Assembly: GCA_900539185.1 (NCBI GenBank)
Contig: UQBG01000018.1
Location: 1-47,921, forward strand
Source of the DNA: an uncultured Clostridium sp.
Lineage (GTDB): Bacteria > Bacillota > Clostridia > Lachnospirales > Lachnospiraceae
Direction of reading: 5' to 3'
DNA length: 47,921 nt
A program made the position numbers and the translations under genes. A model generated the notes under the pieces. The model was given only the letters and a program-made list of their open reading frames with translations, did not search any database and had not been told where the DNA came from. Shown here one piece after another: positions 17,907 through 25,594 of this stretch (the first letter of the stretch is position 1; the number at the start of each line of letters is the position of its first letter).

Positions 17907-18560
17907 ATGAATACGAGAAAAGAAGCGCTAGACTATGGATTATCCTTTCCAAATACATATGTGGAGGCTCCGTTTCACGATCCGAACTGGCAGCTGGTCC
18001 GGGTAAAGGGCAGTAAGAAGGCATTTCTATGGACGTATATACGGGAGGACTATGTGAATCTGAACGTAAAGACAGATCCGGAATGGCGTGACTACTGGAG
18101 GAGTGCCTTTTCGTCTGTGATCCCCGGATGGCACCAGAATAAGGAGCATTGGAACACCATCATTCTGGATGGAACGATCCCGGATGAAGCGGTTCGGAAA
18201 ATGATTGCTGAGAGCTATGCTCTGGTAACGGATAGCCCGACGAAACGAATCTATGAGGCTGTAAAGAAGATCCCAAAGGGGCATGTGGCAACCTATGGTC
18301 AGGTGGCAGCACTGGCGGGAGATAAGAATATGGCAAGAGCAGTCGGAAATGCACTGCATAGGAATCCGGATCCGGAACATATTCCATGCTTCCGGGTGGT
18401 AAATGCAAAGGGAGAGCTGGCAGGCGGCTTTGCATTTGGAGGTGCGGAGGTACAGGCACGGTTGCTGCGTGCAGATGGTGTAGAGGTAGAGAAAAACCGG
18501 GTGGATCTGACACGTTTTGGAATAACAGTAGATGCAGATAGGGGAATGATACAGATATGA
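17907..18560 (+). CDS. YjbR/MmcQ domain fused to an MGMT-like domain (variant active site)
   Basis: The 217 residues combine two domains. Residues ~1-108 match the YjbR (MmcQ) CyaY-like fold. Residues ~112-195 match the DNA-binding domain of O6-alkylguanine alkyltransferases (GHVATYGQVAALAG, ARAVGNALHRNP). The canonical active site PCHRV reads PCFRV here, so the acceptor cysteine is kept but the adjacent histidine of the catalytic relay is lost. It may repair or merely recognise alkylated bases. The stop overlaps crcB by 4 bp. Confidence 0.88.
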   Translation: MNTRKEALDYGLSFPNTYVEAPFHDPNWQLVRVKGSKKAFLWTYIREDYVNLNVKTDPEWRDYWRSAFSSVIPGWHQNKEHWNTIILDGTIPDEAVRKMIAESYALVTDSPTKRIYEAVKKIPKGHVATYGQVAALAGDKNMARAVGNALHRNPDPEHIPCFRVVNAKGELAGGFAFGGAEVQARLLRADGVEVEKNRVDLTRFGITVDADRGMIQI

Positions 18561-18931
18561 GTGAGGCATGGATAAAGTGTCTGTTAGTCGGCTGTGGCGG
18601 AGCGGTAGGTGCCATGGGCAGATACCTGATCGGGCTGATCCCGATCGGTAAGCAGGATGGATTCCCGATTAAGACACTGGCAATAAATGTCATCGGTGCA
18701 TTTGTGATCGGATGGATCACAGTGTTAGCAGAAAAGTATGATATGCCGCCACTTCTGGTGCTGGCATTGAAGACCGGTGTGTGTGGTGGATTTACGACAT
18801 TCTCTACATTTGCACTGGAGACGAATCAGTTGATGCAGGGAGGAAGCTATGGACTGGCAGCCGCCTATGTGCTGGCAAGTGTGGTATTAAGTGTAGGAGT
18901 GGTATGTTTGGTTCAACTCCTTGCACATTAA
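18557..18931 (+). CDS. crcB: Fluoride channel Fluc/CrcB
   Basis: This 124-residue protein has four transmembrane segments. The GGFTTFSTFALE motif lines the fluoride pathway, and the N-terminal GGAVGAMGRYL is typical. The channel works as a dual-topology dimer. Only one crcB copy is present, so a homodimer is likely unless a paralogue lies elsewhere. No fluoride riboswitch leader is visible, because the gene is embedded in an operon by an ATGA overlap. Confidence 0.95.
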   Translation: MSEAWIKCLLVGCGGAVGAMGRYLIGLIPIGKQDGFPIKTLAINVIGAFVIGWITVLAEKYDMPPLLVLALKTGVCGGFTTFSTFALETNQLMQGGSYGLAAAYVLASVVLSVGVVCLVQLLAH

Positions 18932-18942
18932 GGAATGGACGG

Positions 18943-20340
18943 ATGGAACAGAGCATGAAGAAAAATGATGTAATCGAACTGACAATCGAAGATATGGGAA
19001 CCGAGGGTGAAGGCATCGGACATGTTTCCGATGAAACGGGTCAGCGTGGAATCGCAGTATTTGTAAAGGATGCGATTATGGGGGATCGTATACAGGTGGC
19101 GATCACGAAGGTGAAGAAGCAGTATGCCTATGCCAGAGTGCTAAAGATTCTGGAGCCGTCTCCGGATCGCGTAGAACCGAAGTGTCCGGTGGCCAGACCA
19201 TGCGGTGGATGTACACTGCAGCATGTCAGCTATGAAAAGCAGTTAGACTTTAAGTGGAATAAGGTGCGTAACTGCTTAAGCAGGATCGGGGGTATGGAGC
19301 GGCCGGAGGAGCGGATGGAGCCGCCGATCGGCATGGAAGATCCGTGGCACTATCGGAATAAAGCACAGTTTCCGGTAGGCAGAGACAAGGAAGGCAAGGT
19401 TATAACCGGCTTTTATGCGGGCAGAAGTCATACGATCATAGATACTCCGCACTGCTATATTCAGGCAGAAGGGAATGATGATATTATCCGTAGAGTCCGG
19501 GAGTTCCTTCAGACCTATGAGATATCGACTTATGATGAGGAACAGCATACCGGACTAGTACGGCATATACTGACCAGAGTCGGATTTGCCACCGGAGAGA
19601 TCATGGTATGTCTGGTCATAAATGGGAAAAAGCTACCACATGCAGAGGCACTGATTGAAACGCTGAAGCAGGTGCCGGGAATGAAGAGTATCAGTTTAAA
19701 TATCAATCAGGAGCAGACCAATCGGATTCTGGGGGATATCTGTGTGACGCTTTGGGGACAGGACTATATCACAGACGCCATCGGAGAGATTCAGTATCAG
19801 ATCTCCCCACTGTCCTTCTATCAAGTGAATCCGGTACAGACAAAGAAGCTATATGAGAAAGCACTGGAATATGCAGATCTGCAGGGCGGAGAGACGGTCT
19901 GGGATCTGTACTGCGGAATCGGTACGATATCATTATTCTTAAGCCAAAAGGCAAAGCAGGTCTATGGAGTCGAGATTGTTCCGCAGGCGATCGAGGATGC
20001 CAGAAGAAATGCGGAGCTCAATCATATACAGAATGCGGAGTTCTTTGTAGGAAAGGCAGAAGAGGTGCTGCCGCAGCAGTACCGGGAAAACGGCATCTGT
20101 GCAGATGTGATCGTAGTAGATCCCCCTCGGAAGGGATGCGAGGAAGTCGTGCTGGAGACGATCGCACATATGCACCCGAAGCGGGTTGTATATGTGAGCT
20201 GTGATCCGGCAACTCTGGCACGGGATGTGAAACGGATGGATGATCTGGGCTATCAGGTGGAAAAGGTGGCAGTTGTAGATCAATTCTGCCAGAACGGGCA
20301 TGTTGAAACTGTGGTAGGACTACACAGAAAGGATATGTAG
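18943..20340 (+). CDS. rlmD: 23S rRNA (uracil-5) methyltransferase RlmD/RlmCD type
   Basis: The 465 residues start at ATG18943 (AGGA 8 bp upstream). The order is an N-terminal TRAM domain, a four-cysteine iron-sulfur motif (CPVARPCGGCTLQH plus an upstream part), and a SAM-binding domain (WDLYCGIGTISLFLS). The catalytic cysteine is in VVYVSCDPATLARD. The protein ends soon after the conserved HVETVV. The 3' end of this gene (often called rumA) is a known insertion target for serine-recombinase elements in Firmicutes, and here mobile-element genes begin directly downstream. Confidence 0.95.
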   Translation: MEQSMKKNDVIELTIEDMGTEGEGIGHVSDETGQRGIAVFVKDAIMGDRIQVAITKVKKQYAYARVLKILEPSPDRVEPKCPVARPCGGCTLQHVSYEKQLDFKWNKVRNCLSRIGGMERPEERMEPPIGMEDPWHYRNKAQFPVGRDKEGKVITGFYAGRSHTIIDTPHCYIQAEGNDDIIRRVREFLQTYEISTYDEEQHTGLVRHILTRVGFATGEIMVCLVINGKKLPHAEALIETLKQVPGMKSISLNINQEQTNRILGDICVTLWGQDYITDAIGEIQYQISPLSFYQVNPVQTKKLYEKALEYADLQGGETVWDLYCGIGTISLFLSQKAKQVYGVEIVPQAIEDARRNAELNHIQNAEFFVGKAEEVLPQQYRENGICADVIVVDPPRKGCEEVVLETIAHMHPKRVVYVSCDPATLARDVKRMDDLGYQVEKVAVVDQFCQNGHVETVVGLHRKDM

Positions 20341-20522
20341 AAATCCTTGAATTTACGCACTTTGTAGAGTTTTTCAGCTTCAACAGGATTGCTGAAAATC
20401 ACAAGGAAAAAGAGCTTGTGAGGAAGGTGACTGTTGTTGTAGCGTTAGACCTCGGTTGTGGGAACACAAAGAATTCTGAATATGAAAGTAAATAGAGAAC
20501 TATCAGATATGTTGATAGAACG

Positions 20523-20554
20523 TAGGGATACTTGAAAGAGTGTCCCTATTTTTT
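20523..20554 (+). terminator. GAAA-capped terminator/attenuator
   Basis: TAGGGATACTT (20523-20533), loop GAAA, GAGTGTCCCTA (20538-20548), then T6. The region 20341-20522 before it holds no gene that I can see. Confidence 0.75.
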
Positions 20555-20560
20555 ATATTA

Positions 20561-20586
20561 GGGCATTCCATTAGGAGTGCCTTTTT
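20561..20586 (+). terminator. Second terminator-like hairpin before the DUF6075-like gene
   Basis: GGCATTCC (20562-20569), loop ATTA, GGAGTGCC (20574-20581), then T5. Two consecutive terminators 30-90 bp before a start codon suggest attenuation or insulation of the element gene. Confidence 0.7.
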
Positions 20587-20612
20587 CAATTCAATTTAAA
20601 AGGAGGTTCACT

Positions 20613-21086
20613 ATGAACAACACAGCGTTAGGAGCAGAAAACAAAAAGGAACAGACAATCAATTTCATCAGCGAAGCACATGAAAAATTCTACTATGAAA
20701 AATTAAAAGAGGTACGCTATCAGGATGTGTACCACAAGGCACTTTGCTATTGCCTTGGTATCAGCGATGATACGAGAAGAAATGTTGATAGCATCTATGA
20801 TTTTAAGACGGGATGTGTAAAAACTGAGTGTCTGCATGAAGGCTGGCAGACCAGTGGCAGTATGAAGGTGGTGCGAATGGCATTTAACCTGTATTGCAAC
20901 GGCACACCGAGTGTAGATGATTACACAAAAACAGAGGAACAGGTAAACGAGAGCAGGCAGTATACAGTGGAGGACTTGTTCTGCTGTGCCTATGCACCTT
21001 TCTTTTGGCAGGCGATACAGATCCGCTATCCGGAGTATGCGACTTATAACCGGGAACTGCATGCCTTATTTGGAGGAGCAGACTAA
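20613..21086 (+). CDS. DUF6075-like mobile-element protein
   Basis: The 157 residues start at ATG20613 after AAAAGGAGG. The block DVYHKALCYCLGISDDTRRN...IYDFKTGCVKTECLHEGWQTSG and VVRMAFNLYCNGTP is one I associate with DUF6075 proteins of Clostridia conjugative elements. The function is unknown. The stop overlaps the next start (TAATG). Confidence 0.75.
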   Translation: MNNTALGAENKKEQTINFISEAHEKFYYEKLKEVRYQDVYHKALCYCLGISDDTRRNVDSIYDFKTGCVKTECLHEGWQTSGSMKVVRMAFNLYCNGTPSVDDYTKTEEQVNESRQYTVEDLFCCAYAPFFWQAIQIRYPEYATYNRELHALFGGAD

Positions 21087-21226
21087 TGTTAAAAGTCAGA
21101 TTGATGGGAACGAAGAATGACATTGTATGGTTTCAGAAAATCTTACAGTGTCATCCAAAAGTAGAAGTTCTGGAGATATCAGAGCTTTATAGCAATAAAG
21201 GGACAAACAAATATTACAGAGCTTAA
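21086..21226 (+). CDS. DUF3970-like small protein, probably C-terminally truncated
   Basis: The 46 residues begin MLKVRLMGTKNDIVWFQKIL and include EVLEISELYSNKGTNKYYR, the pattern of the small DUF3970 family in conjugative elements. The start is coupled to the preceding gene by TAATG. The end coincides with the join to a fragment of a different gene (next entry). The last residues are therefore likely altered by a deletion. Confidence 0.65.
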   Translation: MLKVRLMGTKNDIVWFQKILQCHPKVEVLEISELYSNKGTNKYYRA

Positions 21227-21341
21227 GGCATACATGGTTACGGCACTGTATAATGCGCCATCAACAATAAATCATTATTATCAGCAGGAAGTGCAGCATG
21301 ATATGTATGGGGGAGGCTGGCATGAAAAGGGTATTGTTTAA
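21216..21341 (+). pseudogene. C-terminal remnant of a replication initiator (RepA_N/DUF6017 type)
   Basis: In the frame read from 21216, about 41 residues (TELKAYMVTALYNAPSTINH, then YYQQEVQHDMYG) match the end of element-borne replication initiator proteins, whose C-terminus typically reads like 'K-Y-L-A-L-F-N-A-P-S-T'. The rest of the gene is missing. It is fused out of frame to the DUF3970-like gene, so a deletion removed the region between them. Confidence 0.55.
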
Positions 21342-21669
21342 GATTATCGTTCCGGTACTGATACTTGTTTTATGGATACTGATGTGTTATCCGGTATGCC
21401 AACAGGAAAACGGATTTGATTACTTCCTTCTCTGGATTATGGTAGGTTTTCCCTATGGGATTCGGAAAATGTGTATGTTCTTCATCCCTAAAAATTTTGG
21501 AATTGCCGGAAGCATTGGGGTGTTGGCATTCAATGGCGTCATTGGTGGTCTGATAGGTGGTATTGTCGTAATTGCAAGGATGATCGCAGTATTTGTGGAG
21601 ATAATAAAGATGATTGCAGGCACTTTTGGTCACGATGTCCAAAAGTGTGATCGTAGAGATATAATGTAA
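21322..21669 (+). CDS. DUF6050-like membrane protein
   Basis: About 115 residues run from ATG21322 (GGGGGAGGC upstream). There are three hydrophobic segments (VPVLILVLWILM; FLLWIMVGFPYGI; IGVLAFNGVIGGLIGGIVVIAR) and the FDYFLLWI...MCMFFIPKNFGIAGSIG pattern that I associate with DUF6050 of conjugative elements. The last ~15 residues (FGHDVQKCDRRDIM) are read from an inverted-repeat motif and look unlike the family. The gene may therefore have a displaced stop. Confidence 0.65.
   Translation: MKRVLFKIIVPVLILVLWILMCYPVCQQENGFDYFLLWIMVGFPYGIRKMCMFFIPKNFGIAGSIGVLAFNGVIGGLIGGIVVIARMIAVFVEIIKMIAGTFGHDVQKCDRRDIM
21621..21647. repeat. Inverted-repeat motif, copy 1
   Basis: CACTTTTGG and CCAAAAGTG flank a 9-bp centre. 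The motif is shared with 21768-21792 and 24231-24253. This copy lies inside the 3' end of the DUF6050-like gene. Confidence 0.7.
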
Positions 21670-21729
21670 AAAACGAAGGGACATATTTTAAAGGTGGCTG
21701 AAATGGAATAATAAAGATTAACAGCGGTA

Positions 21730-21767
21730 GGGCGGTTATGGGAGAAATCTTATAGCTGTTCTTTTTT
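21730..21767 (+). promoter_or_regulatory. GAAA-capped leader hairpin, copy 1
   Basis: GGGCGGTTATGGGA (21730-21743), loop GAAA, TCTTATAGCTGTTC (21748-21761), T6. The pairing is complete using several G-U pairs. An inverted repeat (21768-21792) and the ribosome binding site of the gene at 21807 follow. The same module occurs at 24188-24253. Confidence 0.75.
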
Positions 21768-21792
21768 ACTTTTGGACATTGTGACCAGAAGT
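21768..21792. repeat. Inverted-repeat motif, copy 2
   Basis: ACTTTTGGACATTGTGACC followed by AGAAGT forms an imperfect palindrome directly upstream of a GGAAGGAGAG ribosome binding site. It could be a protein-binding site or an RNA hairpin that masks the ribosome binding site. Confidence 0.65.
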
Positions 21793-21806
21793 AGGAAGGA
21801 GAGATT

Positions 21807-22472
21807 ATGGAATCAATGAGAGATATCAATAGAGTAATGGAACGAGAAATTGCAAAGGGGAGCAGTCCTTTAAAGCTGGATCATATTGAATTTGGGGATT
21901 ATTCGTATCAGGAGATAGCATCAGAGAAAAAATTGGAAGATGTGTTATCCTATTTGTTAAGAATAAGGGATTTCAGACAATATGCTGGAAAAACTATTCT
22001 GAATAATGTGTATATGGATTTGCGTGGAAGAAAACCTGTATTCAGGAGGACTCGAACAGCAATCGAAAGAAATAATATATTCGCAACAATTAAAAGGTAT
22101 GCAAAGAAGTTAAAGTCGCAGTATAATGGAAATGTATATTTGGAAACGGTCAGATGTTATTTCGATATACCGCAAGAGAATCTGGAAAAGTGCCGATATA
22201 CATATCAATGGAACGAAACATATGCCTTCTTGATGTCGGACAAGTATATCATGGCATTGTATACACATTGTCTGGTGGCGAGAAAAGAAGCTGCTATACA
22301 AGGAGGTCAGGTTGATGGTTTTACAGAAAAAGAGTATGGGATGGTAAGACTGGAGAATGTAAGGGATGTTTTGTTTCAGGCATTGCTATTGGATGCTATA
22401 AATTTCGAGAATGGAAAAGTTCAAGCAGACTTGTGTATAATTACGAGGCTGAAAGACTCTGTTTTGGTGTAG
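21807..22472 (+). CDS. Unknown element protein
   Basis: The 221 residues start at ATG21807 behind GGAAGGAGAG. The protein is soluble, basic and mixed in secondary structure, with no catalytic motif that I recognise. The segment DVLSYLLRIRDFRQYAGKTILNNVYMD followed by a basic RGRKPVFRRTRTAIER stretch could bind nucleic acid. It lies between mobile-element remnants and an AbiU2-like gene, under the repeated leader module. Confidence 0.7.
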   Translation: MESMRDINRVMEREIAKGSSPLKLDHIEFGDYSYQEIASEKKLEDVLSYLLRIRDFRQYAGKTILNNVYMDLRGRKPVFRRTRTAIERNNIFATIKRYAKKLKSQYNGNVYLETVRCYFDIPQENLEKCRYTYQWNETYAFLMSDKYIMALYTHCLVARKEAAIQGGQVDGFTEKEYGMVRLENVRDVLFQALLLDAINFENGKVQADLCIITRLKDSVLV

Positions 22473-22487
22473 TATTGGAAAAAGGAG

Positions 22488-23579
22488 ATGAAAAGTTTGG
22501 ATATTAAAGAGTTTCCAATAGAGTATTTAAATACAATAAATTCATTGAACAATTTCTTTGGTTCTATAGAAAATTGGAGTGTGGAGAAGTACATAGAGCG
22601 GTGTGGAGCATTAGTTCATTGTTTGGAAGAGTCTAGTGAAGAAGAAATAATAAATTTAAAATTAACTTGTGTGTGCAACAGTGATCTACTACATATGAAA
22701 GTTGATTTTGGTAATGAAAATGATGAAGAACGGATAGTTCATTTCACGGAATTAGTATATCATAGTTATGCAATAAAGGAAAAAATTTATATGGAGGAAG
22801 ATTTGTATGCTGAGCGAGCAAACAGAATTATTGAAATAGTTCAAGATTATTATTTTGATAATCTTAGAAACAAACAACAAGATTATTATAAGAACCTTTT
22901 TGAAGAGAAATATTATGAGAAATATGAAAACATATTATGCTTGATAAGAAATGAGTTAAAGCTATATGATATGAATTTAGCATATTGCAAGAAAATTGTT
23001 GATTTTTTGACAAATGAATTTGAGAAAAAAGGAATTTATATTACCCAAACAATATTCTTGAGGAATTATTTGAATAATACAGTTGATTCTATGATTTTGG
23101 TAATATGTAAAATGTTTCTAGATGCCCCAGACACTGGTAAGAAAAAGAATTGTGGGATAAGGTATTTGCAGTCATACATAGGTATGAATTTGAACAGTGA
23201 TAATAGAGAAATTGTGCGAGAAAAACTGAGAGAAGCGGGTGACAAGGTAAAGGAAGTAAAAAAAATAGTAGAGAAACTTGAAGATTTAAGAAACTCTCTA
23301 ATTGCTCATTTTGATATAGAAAAAATTGATAGTGTAAAACAAATTAAAATGGGAATAGAAGAATTTGAAAATGTTTTTGAATTGTCATGTGAAATTTTAG
23401 AACTATTATCCATGAAGTATTTTTTGTATGAAAATAGATTTTCTTATGGAATGATAGATATTCATGGGTTCAAATCATTTGTATGTCAGAACCCTTTATT
23501 GCACAATCCTAATCCTATGGGGAAGACGGATTTAGACATTTATTTTGATGCATTGAGAAAAGACTTTGTTAAAAAATAG
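22488..23579 (+). CDS. HEPN AbiU2-like protein, candidate abortive-infection gene
   Basis: The protein has up to 363 residues. The first ~180 are helical and unrecognised. The second half has the AbiU2/HEPN layout: SMILVICKMFLDAPDTGKKK, a long helix pair, then RNSLIAHFD, where Arg268 and His274 form the R-x4-6-H motif of HEPN ribonucleases. HEPN proteins of this kind cleave RNA in phage or toxin responses. GGAG lies only 1 bp before ATG22488. TTG22497 has better spacing, so the true start may be there. The sequence is distinctly AT-rich. Confidence 0.65.
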   Translation: MKSLDIKEFPIEYLNTINSLNNFFGSIENWSVEKYIERCGALVHCLEESSEEEIINLKLTCVCNSDLLHMKVDFGNENDEERIVHFTELVYHSYAIKEKIYMEEDLYAERANRIIEIVQDYYFDNLRNKQQDYYKNLFEEKYYEKYENILCLIRNELKLYDMNLAYCKKIVDFLTNEFEKKGIYITQTIFLRNYLNNTVDSMILVICKMFLDAPDTGKKKNCGIRYLQSYIGMNLNSDNREIVREKLREAGDKVKEVKKIVEKLEDLRNSLIAHFDIEKIDSVKQIKMGIEEFENVFELSCEILELLSMKYFLYENRFSYGMIDIHGFKSFVCQNPLLHNPNPMGKTDLDIYFDALRKDFVKK

Positions 23580-23713
23580 AAAAAGTGGTATTTATCGGAC
23601 AAACATCTAAAGAGAGTAAGTTGATTCCTTGTTGGAACATAATGTTTAGAAGTAAAAAGGAAAATTATGAGATATTCATTTCATTAGATGTATGTTTCGT
23701 TATAAGTATACCT

Positions 23714-23742
23714 TTGTATGAGAAAATGTGATATATTATATA
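23714..23742 (+). promoter_or_regulatory. Promoter of the small gene at 23797
   Basis: TTGTAT (23714-23719) and TATATA (23737-23742) have 17 bp spacing. The remaining intergenic sequence 23580-23713 shows nothing else. Confidence 0.5.
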
Positions 23743-23796
23743 AATTGGTAAATTGGAGCTTTATGAAACAAGAAATAGTATTGGGAGGTGAAATGT

Positions 23797-24102
23797 ATGT
23801 TTAGAATACAACATAGTGATGCAATAGAATTAGAGCATCAAGTCCGTAGATTATTTAAATGTGATCGCGCAGGAGTTTCAGGCTTAGCTGATGCAGATAA
23901 CTTTGAATCACATCCAATGGATGCTGCTGTTATGGTTGTATCTTATATTCATGCAAAAGGATTGCAGAGTAGTGAAACACAATATGACGAGTTTTTGTGC
24001 AAATATGATAGTATATTTACATATCCGGAAGAGAATGATGCGGAACATGAAGTAGAGAATTATATTGAAGAATTAACAGCAATTATTGAGGATTATTTAT
24101 AA
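23797..24102 (+). CDS. Small acidic protein of unknown function
   Basis: 101 residues run from ATG23797 with GGGAGG upstream. An alternative GTG at 23788 sits too close to it. The protein is acidic at its C-terminus (EENDAEHEVENYIEELTAIIEDYL), has no membrane segment and no recognised motif. It has its own promoter and stands between the AbiU2-like gene and the second leader module. It could be an immunity or regulatory partner of a neighbour, but nothing in the sequence proves it. Confidence 0.6.
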   Translation: MFRIQHSDAIELEHQVRRLFKCDRAGVSGLADADNFESHPMDAAVMVVSYIHAKGLQSSETQYDEFLCKYDSIFTYPEENDAEHEVENYIEELTAIIEDYL

Positions 24103-24187
24103 TTATTAGTGATTGGCTCTTTTATTAAGTTCATGCAAGTTTCAGTTTATCAATATTATCAATAATTTAATTATTGCAACAGTGTTA

Positions 24188-24226
24188 GGGCGGTTATGAG
24201 TCGAAAGACTTGTAGCTGCCCTTTTT
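24188..24226 (+). promoter_or_regulatory. GAAA-capped leader hairpin, copy 2
   Basis: GGGCGGTTATGAGTC (24188-24202), loop GAAA, GACTTGTAGCTGCCC (24207-24221), T5. The 15-bp stem is fully paired with four G-U pairs. The left arm resembles copy 1 and the right arm differs at positions that keep pairing. Confidence 0.8.
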
Positions 24227-24230
24227 ATTG

Positions 24231-24253
24231 CTTTTGGACACGATGTCCAGAAG
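24231..24253. repeat. Inverted-repeat motif, copy 3
   Basis: CTTTTGGACA, then CGA, then TGTCCAGAAG. A GGAAAGGAGG ribosome binding site and a 12-codon reading frame (ATG24268 to TAA24306) follow. That frame is the stump of a lost gene. Confidence 0.7.
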
Positions 24254-24346
24254 CGGAAAGGAGGACTATGAGGTATTTATTACATCGGCTGTATGTTCCG
24301 CCTTAAGAGGTGCATACGCACAGGAAGATGCAGATCGGAGGTGCTT

Positions 24347-24403
24347 ATGCAGGAGGAAACAACACAAAAAACGATTGCCCTTTCTATTTTAGAAAATACC
24401 TGA
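24347..24403 (+). pseudogene. Stump of a PcfB-like (DUF3801) conjugation gene
   Basis: GATCGGAGG precedes an ATG and 18 codons reading MQEETTQKTIALSI, then a stop. This matches the conserved beginning of PcfB-type proteins of conjugative elements. Everything after it is gone. The next gene is the DUF1016 nuclease. Confidence 0.5.
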
Positions 24404-24431
24404 CAATTATAGGAAGTTTGGAGGTTCTAGT

Positions 24432-25548
24432 GTGAAAAATGAAAAATTAGAAATAATAGAAAGTAACGAATTTCAAAATTTATTTGATAAATCAAAAAAG
24501 CTGATTGACAGTGCCAGAAGTAATATGGGACAAATGGCAAATGCAATTACCGTTCTTACCAGTTTTCTGCTTGGAAGATATATTATCGAGCAGGAACAGC
24601 AGGGTTCAGAAAGAGCAAAATATGGAGCAAAAGTCTTGGATTCTTTGTCATCATATCTGACAGAAGAATATGGCAGGGGTTTTTCAAGAAGCAATGTTGT
24701 TGGAATGCGTCAATTTTACATGGCTTACAAAGATAGAGAAGATGAAATTATCCAATCGGGAATTGGACAATTTGAACAGGCTTTTGGAATTGTCCAATCA
24801 GGAATTGGACAATTAGAAACGGCATACAAAAAAATACCATTTAAGCTGAGCTGGACACATTATCAGATACTTATGCGTATAGAGGATAAGGACGAAAGAG
24901 ACTTTTATGAAAAGGAAGCAATACGTTCTAACTGGAATGTAAGCACCTTAAAAAGACAATTTCACTCCAGTTTGTATGAAAGACTTGCATTGAGCAGAGA
25001 TAAAAATGATGTGATGCGATGGGCAAATGAAGGTGCCGTTCCGCAGAAACCAGAAGATATTTTACATACTCCGTATGTACTGGAGTTTGCAGGACTGGAG
25101 GATAAAGCAGCATATCATGAAAGTGATCTGGAATCGGCGGTAATTGGGAAAATGCAGAAGTTTCTTTTGGAGTTGGGGAAAGGCTTTCTCTTTGAACAGC
25201 GGCAAAAGAGGTTTACATTTAATGACAAAAATTTTTATGTGGACCTGGTTCTGTATAACAAGATTGTTAAGGTGCTATGTCTTGATAGATTTTAAGATTG
25301 ATGAGCTTACACATCAGGACTTAGGACAGATGCAGATGTATGTAAACTATTATGACCGGTATGAGAAAATTGAGGGAGAAAATCCGACGATTGGTATCTT
25401 ACTCTGTAAGCAAAGTGATGAGGCTCTTGTCGATTTAACACTCCCGGAAAATGCCAATATTTATGCAAAAGAGTATAAATTATATTTGCCGGATAAAAAG
25501 CTGTTACAGAAAAAGCTAAAAGAATGGCTGGATGAAGAACAGAATTGA
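24432..25548 (+). pseudogene. DUF1016 (YhcG-like) PD-(D/E)XK nuclease, frameshifted in the catalytic core
   Basis: The gene starts at GTG24432 with TTTGGAGG upstream. The N-terminal DUF1016 part (to ~residue 240) is intact and contains a 14-residue tandem repeat (IIQSGIGQFEQAFG / IVQSGIGQLETAYK). The catalytic strand FYVDLVLYNKIVK is followed by one extra G near 25270, which ends the frame at 25295. The next frame continues with CYVLIDFKIDELTHQDLGQM, restoring the D-x-K half of the motif, up to 25548. The nuclease is therefore inactive unless the shift is an error or is bypassed. Family members are linked to restriction-like defence and mobile DNA. Confidence 0.85.
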
Positions 25549-25552
25549 TTCA

Positions 25553-25588
25553 GAGGGAGAGTGCTATCTGGGGGTAGCATTCTTCCCT
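25553..25588. terminator. Weak hairpin between convergent genes
   Basis: GGGAGAGTGCTA and TAGCATTCTTCCC pair with one bulge between the nuclease and relaxase stops. The T tract is poor. Confidence 0.4.
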
Positions 25589-25594
25589 ATTGGT

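Noticed and set aside
18556..18600. Fluoride riboswitch before crcB
   Set aside because: crcB starts inside the previous gene by an ATGA overlap, so there is no leader where a riboswitch could sit.
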